Shown: positions 24,718 to 32,323 of the stretch, piece by piece
How the letters are laid out: each line of letters begins with the position of its first letter
How positions within the stretch are numbered: the first letter of the stretch is position 1
NCBI GenBank assembly: GCA_021849045.1
Contig: JAJZTK010000034.1
Location: 1 to 32,887, forward strand
Source of the DNA: Deltaproteobacteria bacterium
Lineage (GTDB): Bacteria > Desulfobacterota > Desulfuromonadia > Geobacterales > DSM-12255
Length of the DNA: 32,887 nucleotides
Direction: 5' to 3'
Made by a program: the position numbers and the translations under genes
Notes under the pieces: generated by a model
Seen by the model: only the letters and a program-made list of their open reading frames with translations
Told to the model about the DNA's origin: nothing
The model's database searches: none

Positions 24718-25620
24718 TTACTCCTCCGTTATGCCGGCAAAAATAGACCGGACCAACTCTTGAATCTCTTCCACCCTGTCATCAAGCTCATAACAGAATC
24801 GCTCCACATCCAGGCCTCCCAGGTGGGGCGCATAATTCTTCAAAATCTCCCAGGCCTTTTCCTCCGCCAGATTGAACGAGATCCACTCCCGTCCGCCATA
24901 GTCGAGTTGCCGCACCGTACAAAAGAGGTCAGCCAGGTTGACGATGGCATTGAGCGGTGGGTCGATGGTCGCATCCAGCGGAGTGTGGTGGAGAGAGATG
25001 ATCTCCTTGTACTCCTTGGGGAAATTCCATTTTTCGGCAATGCAGAGGCCAACCTCACAGTGAGTGGTGCCGAAATACTCTTCCTCCAGGGTATAGAACT
25101 TGCGCGGCTCGCCCTGCTTCGATGCGACGATCTTCATGAATTCGTCCTGGTGATAGTAGCTCAGGAAGACCTCGCCGATATCGTGGATGATGCCGACAAG
25201 GTACGCCTTTTCAATATCGTGGTACCGTGCCCGCTGGGCAATGAGCTTGGCAACGATGCCTACGCCAAAGGAATGCTCCCAGAAGGTCTGAATATCGAAC
25301 GCACCGTCCTTGTCCTTGAACGCCTCGATAAACGAACAGGTAAGCGCCAGCTCCCGGACATGCCGGAACCCGAGATAGATGAGAGCCTGTTTGACCGATG
25401 TGATCTCATGGGCCGCCCGGTAGAGGGGGGAATTGACGATTTTGATGACCCGTGCCGCCATGACCTGGTCGGTAAGGATCAGATCCACCACCTCGTCCAG
25501 CTCCACATCTGGTTTTTCCAGCAGTTCCAGCACCTTCATCGCCACCACCGGAATGGTGGGGAGTTCATCGACCTCTGCCACCATCTCCCGGGCTTTTTGC
25601 ACCATAGCCGTCTTGTCCAT
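24718..25620 (-). CDS. HDOD domain protein in the chemotaxis operon
   Basis: The start at 25620 follows GAGG by 11 bases and gives 300 residues; the frame is open to 25686 but that part overlaps cheR. An HDOD domain fills most of the protein: LPTIPVVAMKVLELL, ILTDQVMAARVIKIVNSPLYR, SVKQALIYLGF, then HDIGEVFLSYYH and the GTTHCEVGLCIAEKW segment. HDOD proteins are HD-like signalling domains without a demonstrated common reaction. A position between cheR and cheB suggests a role in the same signal pathway, perhaps an output of CheA signalling; that is inference. Confidence 0.92.
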   Translation of the reverse strand: MDKTAMVQKAREMVAEVDELPTIPVVAMKVLELLEKPDVELDEVVDLILTDQVMAARVIKIVNSPLYRAAHEITSVKQALIYLGFRHVRELALTCSFIEAFKDKDGAFDIQTFWEHSFGVGIVAKLIAQRARYHDIEKAYLVGIIHDIGEVFLSYYHQDEFMKIVASKQGEPRKFYTLEEEYFGTTHCEVGLCIAEKWNFPKEYKEIISLHHTPLDATIDPPLNAIVNLADLFCTVRQLDYGGREWISFNLAEEKAWEILKNYAPHLGGLDVERFCYELDDRVEEIQELVRSIFAGITEE

Positions 25621-25633
25621 GATTACCGTTTCC

Positions 25634-26503
25634 TCACTTCTTGTAGGCGAAACCACCGGGGAAGTGGACCGTCTTAAACTTGTCATTCACCCCGTGCAGT
25701 GATTCGGACTGACCGACAAAGAAATAGCCGTAGGGTTGCAGGTTATTGTAATAGTGCTGCACGACCTTCGATTTGGAGGCAGTGTCAAAATAGATGAGCA
25801 CGTTGGCGCAGAAGATAAAATCAAAGCTCTTCATGAAGATCATCTTGGTATCGTCATACAGGTTGAGTGACGAGAAGGTAACGAACTTTTTGACCTCCGG
25901 CGATAGCACAAACCGTTCGGGCCCCTCCTTGGTGAAATATTTCTTCAGATAATAGTCGGGGGTATTCCTGACCGAATAGCTGTTATAGACCCCCTCCCGG
26001 GCCATGGCCAGCACCGTCTCGTTGATGTCGGTCCCGATGATCTCGATGATCCAGTCTTTAAGAACCGTTGACCGTTTTTCCGCCAGGATCATGGCCATGG
26101 TATAGGCCTCCTCACCGGACGAGGACCCGGCGCTCCAGATCCGCAGCTTGCGGAAACCGATCTTGCTCTTGGTCTCCACCACCTCCGGCAGGAGCTTGTT
26201 CTCCAGGGCATTGAGCTGAGGGAGGTTACGGAAAAAGCAGGTCTCATTGGTGGTTATTTCGTCCAGCAGCTTCTTCAACTCCCCACTGCCACCAGCCCCC
26301 TTGACCAACTGGTAATAATCAGTATGGGTTTTGCTGCCAGTCGCCTCCATCCGCCGTGAAAGCCTGCTTTCGAGGAAATATTTCTTGCTGGCATGGAAAT
26401 AGATCCCGCAGAGATTGTAGATATAATCCCTGAGGAGCTCGAAATCCTTGTCCGAAATCTTGGAAGGGGCTGTTTTGCCCCCGGTAACCGGTTCAAACGC
26501 CAT
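25634..26503 (-). CDS. cheR: Chemoreceptor methyltransferase CheR
   Basis: CheR methylates glutamates of chemoreceptors using SAM. The 289-residue protein has the N-terminal helical domain (FELLRDYIYNLCGIYF), the receptor-binding motif TNETCFFR at 85-92, and the SAM motif at 123-133 as IWSAGSSSGEE, a variant of the usual SAACSTGEE. IIGTDIN and FDFIFCANVLIYFD follow. It ends with the typical ...VGQSESLHG stretch. The ribosome site is weak, and the cheA stop lies 19 bp upstream, so translation may be coupled. Confidence 0.95.
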   Translation of the reverse strand: MAFEPVTGGKTAPSKISDKDFELLRDYIYNLCGIYFHASKKYFLESRLSRRMEATGSKTHTDYYQLVKGAGGSGELKKLLDEITTNETCFFRNLPQLNALENKLLPEVVETKSKIGFRKLRIWSAGSSSGEEAYTMAMILAEKRSTVLKDWIIEIIGTDINETVLAMAREGVYNSYSVRNTPDYYLKKYFTKEGPERFVLSPEVKKFVTFSSLNLYDDTKMIFMKSFDFIFCANVLIYFDTASKSKVVQHYYNNLQPYGYFFVGQSESLHGVNDKFKTVHFPGGFAYKK

Positions 26504-26522
26504 AGGCTATCCGCACCAGCCG

Positions 26523-28316
26523 CTAACGGCCGGCACTCCCTCCTTCGTTTCCCTCCACAAGGCCAACCGGATCGACGATAAGGGCGACACGGCCATCCCC
26601 CAGGATTGTCGACCCGGCTATCCCGGGAACATTTGCCAGATATTTGCCCAGCGACTTGATGGCAACTTCCTGTTGTCCGAGCAACCTGCTTACGATCACG
26701 CCCACTCGTTTTTCCGCCACACCGACGACAACCACATAGCACGACACGTCGTTTGCATAGGTATGATTGACGCTGAAAACCCGTTCAAGGCGGACAAGCG
26801 GCAGCACGGAATCCCGCAGTTTGAGGACCTCTTGCCCTCCCACCGTATGAAATTCCTTCATCTCCACCCGCAGGGTCTCGAACACTGCAGCGAGTGGAAT
26901 CGAGTAAATCTCTCCTTCCACATCCACCAACAATGACTGAATTATGGCAAGGGTTAAGGGGAGCCGCAGGACAAATTCGCTGCCGTGCCCCAGTTCGGTA
27001 CGGATCTCGATGATGCCGTTCAGTTTCTTGATATTGGTCCGCACCACATCCATGCCAACCCCGCGTCCCGACAGGTCGGTGGTAACTTCTTTCGTGGAAA
27101 AACCGGGCAGGAAGATGAGGTCAAGGATCTCCCGGGTCCCCATGTTAGCCAGTTGGGCCTGGGTGACCAATCCCTTATCAACAGCCTTGGCTGCCACCTT
27201 GTCAGGATCAATCCCTTTGCCGTCATCCTTGATACTGATGACGATCTGGTTCCCCTCATGCGCCGCGGAAAGAACGATGGTGCCGCACCGGGACTTACCA
27301 GCAGCGGCCCGCTCCTCGGGCATCTCGACACCATGGTCCATGGCATTGCGGATCAGGTGGGTCAGGGGGTCACCGATTTCATCCACCACCGAGCGATCCA
27401 GTTCGGTCTCTTCGCCGAAAAGGTGCAGTTCCACCTCTTTTCCCAATTCACGGGCCAGATTTCTGACAATGCGCGGAAATTTCTTGAAGACCTTCTCCAC
27501 CGGGATCATCCGGATCTTGAGGACCTGCATCTGAACTTCCGAGGTGACAAAATTCAGCCGCTTGGCCAGCTTGCCGAACTCTTCTGCAAACCGGTTCATA
27601 TCGGCACCGCTACGCAGGTCGCTATCCAGTTGCAGCATACGGTTTCGTTCCAGCACCAACTCGCCAACCTGGTTCATCAGATCATCGATCCGTTTGACGT
27701 CAATCCTGACCGTCGAACTATCGGTAAGGTCCTCGGGCTTGGCCTTCAACTCCTTGCCCGGCGCCACTGCCGGCGGTGCCGCAGGCCTTGGTGACGGTGC
27801 CTTCTCCTTTGTTGGCTGTACGGAACAGGAAGACGCTTCTCCAGCCTCGGCCGGTGGTTCTTCCGCTGAAGCTGCCGCCAAAACGACCTGCTGCGGAGCG
27901 GCAAGCACCGTCGCCTCACCCGCCCCCTCCGAGAGGAGAGGCAGCAGCTTGGTGACTGTCCCGTCGATCTCCCGCTCCACTATCTCTCCGGCCTTGATAT
28001 CTCCCACCAGAACCTTCACCAGATCGACCGCCTCCAGGATCACATCCATGATCTCGGGGTTGACCACCAATTCCCCTTTGCGGAGACGGTTGAGGACGTC
28101 TTCAGTCTTATGGGTCACTTTGACCAGCAGATCAAAGCCGAGGAAGCTGGATGCTCCCTTTACCGTGTGGATCGATCTGAAGATACCGTTCAGAAGTTCC
28201 ATATCAGACGGGGACTTTTCCAAAGTGACCAAGTCATCATCGAGCTTATCCAGCAGCTCCGTGGTCTCTGTCAAAAATCCATCAATTAGTTCTTGATCTT
28301 CCGGCGCAAACGGCAT
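26523..28316 (-). CDS. cheA: Chemotaxis histidine kinase CheA
   Basis: The 597-residue kinase has an Hpt domain with His50 (SIHTVKGASSFLGF), a second helical segment, a low-complexity Ala/Pro/Glu linker (about 135-205), the dimerisation domain (RIDDLMNQVGELVLERN), the ATPase domain with N-box HLIRNAMDHG, G1 DDGKGID and G2 GRGVGMDV, and a C-terminal CheW-like domain. A classic P2 domain is not evident, so CheY/CheB docking probably uses another surface. GGAG lies six to seven bases before the ATG. cheW is 42 bp upstream. Confidence 0.96.
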   Translation of the reverse strand: MPFAPEDQELIDGFLTETTELLDKLDDDLVTLEKSPSDMELLNGIFRSIHTVKGASSFLGFDLLVKVTHKTEDVLNRLRKGELVVNPEIMDVILEAVDLVKVLVGDIKAGEIVEREIDGTVTKLLPLLSEGAGEATVLAAPQQVVLAAASAEEPPAEAGEASSCSVQPTKEKAPSPRPAAPPAVAPGKELKAKPEDLTDSSTVRIDVKRIDDLMNQVGELVLERNRMLQLDSDLRSGADMNRFAEEFGKLAKRLNFVTSEVQMQVLKIRMIPVEKVFKKFPRIVRNLARELGKEVELHLFGEETELDRSVVDEIGDPLTHLIRNAMDHGVEMPEERAAAGKSRCGTIVLSAAHEGNQIVISIKDDGKGIDPDKVAAKAVDKGLVTQAQLANMGTREILDLIFLPGFSTKEVTTDLSGRGVGMDVVRTNIKKLNGIIEIRTELGHGSEFVLRLPLTLAIIQSLLVDVEGEIYSIPLAAVFETLRVEMKEFHTVGGQEVLKLRDSVLPLVRLERVFSVNHTYANDVSCYVVVVGVAEKRVGVIVSRLLGQQEVAIKSLGKYLANVPGIAGSTILGDGRVALIVDPVGLVEGNEGGSAGR

Positions 28317-28358
28317 GGCCTACTCCACACTATCCAAGATTGAAAGGTAATTTTGGGT

Positions 28359-28844
28359 CTACATCGATAAGAGCATCCGGTCTTCCTTGCTGGAGACCTT
28401 TTCAAGGTCAAGAAGGACCAGCAGACGCTCCCGCTGGCTGACAATGCCGGAGAGGCACTCGTGATCCACTCCGGTAGAAACGACTGCGGGCGGAGGTTGA
28501 ATCTCCTGTTCAGAGATGCGAATGACTTCGGAAACGGAATCCACGATAAACCCCATAAGCTCGCTATCAACTTCCATAACCATTATGCGGGTCTGCTTGT
28601 CCCACTCCCTTTGCTCGAGGCCAAAGCGGTTCCGCATGGACATGACCGGAATAACCTTCCCCCGGAGATTAATCACCCCTTCTACATAATGGGGGGTGTT
28701 GGGGACCCTGGTAATCTCCGGCATGCGAATGATCTCCCTGACCTTCAGTACATCCACGCCGAATTCCTCTTCGCCCAGCATAAAGCTCACCAGTTGGATC
28801 AACTCACCGGTATTGTCACTTGAACTTTCTCTAACAATCTCCAT
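28359..28844 (-). CDS. cheW: Chemotaxis coupling protein CheW
   Basis: The 161-residue protein links CheA to chemoreceptors. It has the CheW fold signatures LVSFMLGEEEFGVDVLKVREIIRM, VPNTPHYVEGVINLRGKVIPVMSMRNRFGL and a C-terminal LLVLLDLEKV strand. AGGAGG lies nine bases before the ATG at 28844. It is the first gene of the minus-strand operon, divergent from the sigma54 regulator gene. Confidence 0.95.
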   Translation of the reverse strand: MEIVRESSSDNTGELIQLVSFMLGEEEFGVDVLKVREIIRMPEITRVPNTPHYVEGVINLRGKVIPVMSMRNRFGLEQREWDKQTRIMVMEVDSELMGFIVDSVSEVIRISEQEIQPPPAVVSTGVDHECLSGIVSQRERLLVLLDLEKVSSKEDRMLLSM

Positions 28845-28914
28845 CGTCCCAAGCCTCCTGACTCAGCGAAAATCCGCTACCCTCGCCCGATACTGCCCAG
28901 AGAATGATTGTATC

Positions 28915-28942
28915 TTATTCGGCACTAGCAGCTACTGATTAA
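28915..28942 (-). promoter_or_regulatory. Weak sigma28-like candidate promoter for cheW operon
   Basis: On the minus strand TTAA (28939-28942), 15 bp, then GCCGAATAA (28915-28923) resembles TAAA-N15-GCCGATAA of FliA promoters, with one inserted A and one mismatch. A TACAAT further down has no -35 partner. No better promoter was found. Confidence 0.25.
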
Positions 28943-28980
28943 ATTGTTTTTGCTCATTACCCATTAATTGGTTTTAAAAA

Positions 28981-29001
28981 ACTCTCATCACGGCAGAGAG
29001 T
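28981..29001. repeat. Inverted repeat in the divergent regulatory gap
   Basis: ACTCTC (28981-28986) and GAGAGT (28996-29001) are perfect 6-bp arms with a 9-base gap. GACATGA is also repeated directly at 29030-29036 and 29049-29055, the second copy overlapping the -35 of the regulator promoter. Possible operators. Confidence 0.35.
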
Positions 29002-29046
29002 CTGTCACGTTTTTGTCATTTTTTTCCCAGACATGAAGTCATTTAA

Positions 29047-29075
29047 TTGACATGATAAAATGTTGCCAGTATAGT
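29047..29075 (+). promoter_or_regulatory. Sigma70 promoter for the NtrC-type regulator
   Basis: TTGACA (29047-29052), a 17-bp spacer, then TATAGT (29070-29075), 42 bp upstream of the start codon. This is one of the best promoter matches in the window. Confidence 0.8.
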
Positions 29076-29117
29076 TGCTTCGCACCAAAACATACCCTCT
29101 CTGCGAACGGAAGCTTA

Positions 29118-30521
29118 ATGGATACCGCGAGAATCCTGATTGTCGACGATGACAAGAAAACCCGTGATTTCGTCGCCGCCTTCCTGACCTACAAGGGTTA
29201 CCAGATCCTGCAGGCAATTGACGGCCAAGACGCCCTGGAAAAAATCGATCAGGAGACCATCCACATGGTCATCACCGACCTGATGATGCCAAGGGTGAAT
29301 GGCCTGGATTTCATCAAGAATCTCAAGGCAACGCATCCGGAAATAGTTACCATCGCATACAGCGCCTTTGCCAACTTCGAGATGACCGCCAACCTTCTCA
29401 AGGCCGGCGCCTTCTTTTTCCTGGAAAAACCGTTTAACCTGGAGGATCTTGAGTCTCACGTCCGGCGCGGTCTGGAACATCAGGCACTGCAAACGAGGAG
29501 CTTTCGCACCAAACCCCAGGTCAAGAACCGCTCCCTGCTCAACAACATAATCGGTGAGAGTCGCAAGATGCTCTCCCTGTTCGAGCTCATCGAAAAGGTT
29601 GCCGGCTCGGACTCCACCGTTCTCTTGCAGGGCGAATCGGGAACCGGCAAGGAACTGGTCGCCCGTGCCATTCATGACCTCAGCACCCGTCGCAACCGAA
29701 ACTTTGTCCCGGTTAACTGTGCGGCCATACCCGATGACCTGCTGGAAAGCGAGCTGTTCGGCCATGTAAAGGGCTCGTTTACCGGTGCCATTGCCACGCG
29801 GATCGGCCGCTTTGAAATGGCTGACCGGGGCACCCTCTTCCTGGATGAAATTGGGGATATGAAACCCAATCTTCAGGTGAAGCTGCTGCGGGTTCTGCAA
29901 AACAGAGAGATCGAACCGGTTGGTGCCACAAGCTCCAAAAAGGTGGATGTAAGGATCATAGCAGCCACCAACCAGAACCTGGACAAGATGGTTGCGGAAA
30001 AGGAGTTCCGGGAAGACCTCTACTACCGGATCTCTGTCATACCGATCATACTTCCCCCGCTCCGGGAGCGAAAAGATGATATCCCACTCCTGATCAACTC
30101 GTTTCTCGAACGGTTCAATCGGGACAAGCACAACAAGGTCATTGGACTCGACCGCAGCACCATGAACCTGCTCTGCGGTTATGACTGGCCCGGCAATGTC
30201 CGGGAACTGGAAAACCTCGTCGAACGGCTGGTTATCCTCAAAGGGAGTGGCTCGATAACCCCTGATGACCTACCCGAGAAATATCGCGGATCACGGCCGC
30301 TGCCGGCCTCCGAACCTCTCATGCTGCCGGAAAAAGGATTCTGCCTCAACACTGCCGTAGAAGAGTTCGAGAATCAGTTGATCCTTCAGGCCCTGCAGAA
30401 GACCGGCGGCAACAAGAAAGAAGCCGCCAATCTCCTCAATCTCAAACGAACGACTCTCATTGAAAAGCTGAAAAAAAAGCAGCTATTCCTTCCGTCATCC
30501 ACGCGTTCTTTAGACACTTGA
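29118..30521 (+). CDS. NtrC-type sigma54-dependent response regulator
   Basis: I take the ATG at 29118 (GGAAG four bases upstream), giving 467 residues. The receiver spans 1-120 with Asp10-Asp11 and acceptor Asp54 (VITDLMMPRVNG). The AAA+ sigma54 domain has Walker A GESGTGKE, the sigma54-contact loop as GSFTGA at 219-224 instead of GAFTGA, and Walker B LFLDEIGD. The C-terminus is a Fis-type helix-turn-helix (GGNKKEAANLLNLKRTTLIEKLKKK). It should activate sigma54 promoters when phosphorylated. No histidine kinase gene is adjacent; cheA, in the divergent operon, is one possible phosphate source. The next gene has a sigma54 promoter. Confidence 0.95.
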   Translation: MDTARILIVDDDKKTRDFVAAFLTYKGYQILQAIDGQDALEKIDQETIHMVITDLMMPRVNGLDFIKNLKATHPEIVTIAYSAFANFEMTANLLKAGAFFFLEKPFNLEDLESHVRRGLEHQALQTRSFRTKPQVKNRSLLNNIIGESRKMLSLFELIEKVAGSDSTVLLQGESGTGKELVARAIHDLSTRRNRNFVPVNCAAIPDDLLESELFGHVKGSFTGAIATRIGRFEMADRGTLFLDEIGDMKPNLQVKLLRVLQNREIEPVGATSSKKVDVRIIAATNQNLDKMVAEKEFREDLYYRISVIPIILPPLRERKDDIPLLINSFLERFNRDKHNKVIGLDRSTMNLLCGYDWPGNVRELENLVERLVILKGSGSITPDDLPEKYRGSRPLPASEPLMLPEKGFCLNTAVEEFENQLILQALQKTGGNKKEAANLLNLKRTTLIEKLKKKQLFLPSSTRSLDT

Positions 30522-30564
30522 GATCTCTGCCGTTCAGCTGACAAACCGAAAAACATTTCCTTAC

Positions 30565-30580
30565 TGGCACGTTCCATGCT
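30565..30580 (+). promoter_or_regulatory. Sigma54 (-24/-12) promoter
   Basis: TGGCAC-GTTCC-ATGCT matches TGGCAC-N5-TTGCW at all but one fixed position, with GG and GC exactly ten bases apart. It lies 37 bp upstream of the transglycosylase start. Two 8-bp palindromes, GAGATCTC (30520-30527) and TCAGCTGA (30534-30541), sit just upstream and could be activator sites. Confidence 0.7.
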
Positions 30581-30616
30581 TTTCTCTGTCTGCAACTTGA
30601 CAAAGCAGGAGCCAGC

Positions 30617-31381
30617 ATGTCCATTTCCCAACTGCAGAATACACCGCAACCGATCCGCACCGAAGAGCGCCCCGCCCAGGCAACGCCACGGTCCGGAAGC
30701 GGACCCGCATTCGATGCGATCCTCGCCCTGGCAGACAACGCCCGAGGCAAGGACCGAGCCACAGTCGTCGCCACCGCGGCGGAAGTATTGCGACTGGAGA
30801 TGATGCGAAGCGCCTTAGCGACGGACGATGGTCCTTCCCCCACCTCTCCGGCACGGGAAGCCTTACAGGCATTCCTGGAAGTATCTCGCCAGGGTGGTCA
30901 AAATTCTGTCGCCAACCAACCTGCTTCACCAGCGGCTGTAGTGCCGAAGACCGCCCCACCGGCACCACCTCAGGCACAGGAACCGGCAGCGACTGGCAGC
31001 ATTGATGGCATCATACAGAAAGCCTCCAGACGTTACGGTGTGGATGCCGGGCTCATCAAGGCAGTGGTCAAGGCCGAAAGCAATTTCAACCCCAGGGCGG
31101 TATCATCAGCCGGTGCCCAGGGACTGATGCAACTGATGCCCGCCACGGCCCGTCAACTCGGTGTCACCAATGCCTTTGATCCGGAACAAAACGTCATGGC
31201 CGGTACCCGGTTCCTGAAAGAGTTGCTGGAACGTTACAACGGCAACATGGATGCCGCGCTGGCGGCCTACAACTGGGGACCGGGCAATGTTGACCGTAAA
31301 GGGCTGGGGAGTGCGCTCCCCACCGAAACCCGCGCCTATCTTGCCAGGGTAAAAAACCTCTACTCCCAGAACATCGCCTGA
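30617..31381 (+). CDS. Lytic transglycosylase (SLT domain) without a signal peptide
   Basis: The 254-residue protein ends in an SLT/lysozyme-like domain (about 128-250): [27 protein letters not shown] with catalytic Glu154, then [25 protein letters not shown] and the closing TRAYLARV. Such enzymes cut the glycan strands of peptidoglycan. The N-terminal 127 residues are polar, alanine- and proline-rich and contain no hydrophobic signal sequence. AGGAG lies five bases before the ATG. Export without a Sec signal could use a flagellar-type export system, as for FlgJ-like enzymes; this is inference. A sigma54 promoter precedes the gene and an intrinsic terminator follows. Confidence 0.9.
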   Translation: MSISQLQNTPQPIRTEERPAQATPRSGSGPAFDAILALADNARGKDRATVVATAAEVLRLEMMRSALATDDGPSPTSPAREALQAFLEVSRQGGQNSVANQPASPAAVVPKTAPPAPPQAQEPAATGSIDGIIQKASRRYGVDAGLIKAVVKAESNFNPRAVSSAGAQGLMQLMPATARQLGVTNAFDPEQNVMAGTRFLKELLERYNGNMDAALAAYNWGPGNVDRKGLGSALPTETRAYLARVKNLYSQNIA

Positions 31382-31393
31382 CTCCCCGCAGCG

Positions 31394-31436
31394 ACAAAGG
31401 GCGGCCGGATTCCCGGGCCGCCCTTTGTATTTTCGC
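31394..31436 (+). terminator. Intrinsic terminator after the transglycosylase
   Basis: ACAAAGGGCGGCC (31394-31406) and GGCCGCCCTTTGT (31416-31428) form a perfect 13-bp stem with a 9-nt loop, followed by ATTTT. It lies between convergent genes and may also help end the cytochrome transcript from the other side, though with a poorer T-tract. Confidence 0.85.
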
Positions 31437-31450
31437 GTTTGCAAGGATCG

Positions 31451-31750
31451 TTACTTGCGGGGCTCCCTGAAGGGGCTTTTTTCCCAAAAATGACCCATTA
31501 CCTGTCGGTCCTTGTCGGTCAGGACGACACCCTTTCCCTCCATCTTTTTCAACACTTTTTCCATATTCTGACGGCTCTTGATGGCAGCGTCGATCCTGTG
31601 GCGATTGTGGCAAAAAAGGCACTTCTCTTCTACCACCTTGAGCCCCTGCTCATGGTAGGCAATGCCCTGCACCTCTTCCCTGGTCGCACCTAATGCAGCG
31701 GCCCCGCACAGGAGAAGCACCAACGCAACGGTTTGTACCGGCCCTTTCAC
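31451..31750 (-). CDS. Small periplasmic monoheme c-type cytochrome
   Basis: The 99-residue precursor has a signal peptide (hydrophobic about 7-20, cleavage near ALG-AT) and a single heme site CLFCH with Cys44, Cys47 and axial His48. A methionine in the C-terminal half (for example in KKMEGKG or QVMGHF) could be the second axial ligand. Translation starts at GTG immediately after the ferritin-like stop codon (TAAGTG), with GGGAG overlapping the end of that gene, so the two are translationally coupled. An electron-carrier role is likely; the partner is unknown. Confidence 0.85.
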   Translation of the reverse strand: MKGPVQTVALVLLLCGAAALGATREEVQGIAYHEQGLKVVEEKCLFCHNRHRIDAAIKSRQNMEKVLKKMEGKGVVLTDKDRQVMGHFWEKSPFREPRK

Positions 31751-32248
31751 TTACTCCCTCACATAGGTGTCCTGATCGGACTTGTCCACCATCCCCATGA
31801 TATGCATGTACTCGTCCTCGATCATGTCATAGTGCCCCTGGGACTCCTTGATCACCCGCTCGAAAACCCCCCGCACCAGCGGATCAATGATGTCCTTTAC
31901 CAGGTGGGTATACTGCTGGATCCCGGACTTCTCCTCCTTCATGGCGATCTCCAGGGCCTGCTGCTCAGGGGTATCCTCCTTAATCGCCTTTTCCAGAGCC
32001 ATTATGGTGGCACTCTTGGCATTGGGTGGAGAATCGATGAAACTCTTCAGATCGCCGAACTCGGTCCCCTTGTAGTGCTCAAGAAACGACTTGAGATGCC
32101 CCACCTCTTCGTTGGCCAGCAGATCAAACACCTTTTTTGCCCGCTCGTTTTTGGTTACCGATGCGGCCCTGCGGTAGAAGTCCATACTGTCCTTCTCGGC
32201 CTGTACTGCCAGCTTCAGTGCCTCCTGCAGCGAATATTCCTTTCCCAT
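31751..32248 (-). CDS. Ferritin-like (rubrerythrin-type) di-iron domain protein
   Basis: The 165-residue protein is a four-helix ferritin-like domain without a rubredoxin domain. Likely metal ligands are Glu18 (AEKDSMDFY), Glu48 and His51 (EEVGH), Glu106 (KEEKSGIQQY) and His139 (SQGHYDMIEDEY). The second ExxH motif reads Ser136-x-x-His139 by eye, so one glutamate ligand may be lost or supplied by Glu135. GGGAG precedes the ATG, and a clear promoter lies upstream. Family members store iron or reduce peroxide. The coupled cytochrome gene suggests electron exchange, but the ferritin-like protein has no signal peptide and should be cytoplasmic. Confidence 0.85.
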   Translation of the reverse strand: MGKEYSLQEALKLAVQAEKDSMDFYRRAASVTKNERAKKVFDLLANEEVGHLKSFLEHYKGTEFGDLKSFIDSPPNAKSATIMALEKAIKEDTPEQQALEIAMKEEKSGIQQYTHLVKDIIDPLVRGVFERVIKESQGHYDMIEDEYMHIMGMVDKSDQDTYVRE

Positions 32249-32284
32249 GGCATCTCCCTCCCGTTCGCAATTGGTTTTGGAAAC

Positions 32285-32312
32285 AGTATAGCCAACTCCT
32301 CCGCAACTTCAA
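32285..32312 (-). promoter_or_regulatory. Promoter for the ferritin-like/cytochrome operon
   Basis: On the minus strand TTGAAG (32307-32312), 16 bp, then TATACT (32285-32290), about 37 bp upstream of the ferritin-like start. The -10 matches five of six positions. Confidence 0.65.
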
Positions 32313-32323
32313 CGCACCAAACT

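Noticed and set aside
29115-30131. Minus-strand frame opposite the sigma54 regulator
   Set aside because: Antisense to conserved receiver and AAA+ domains.
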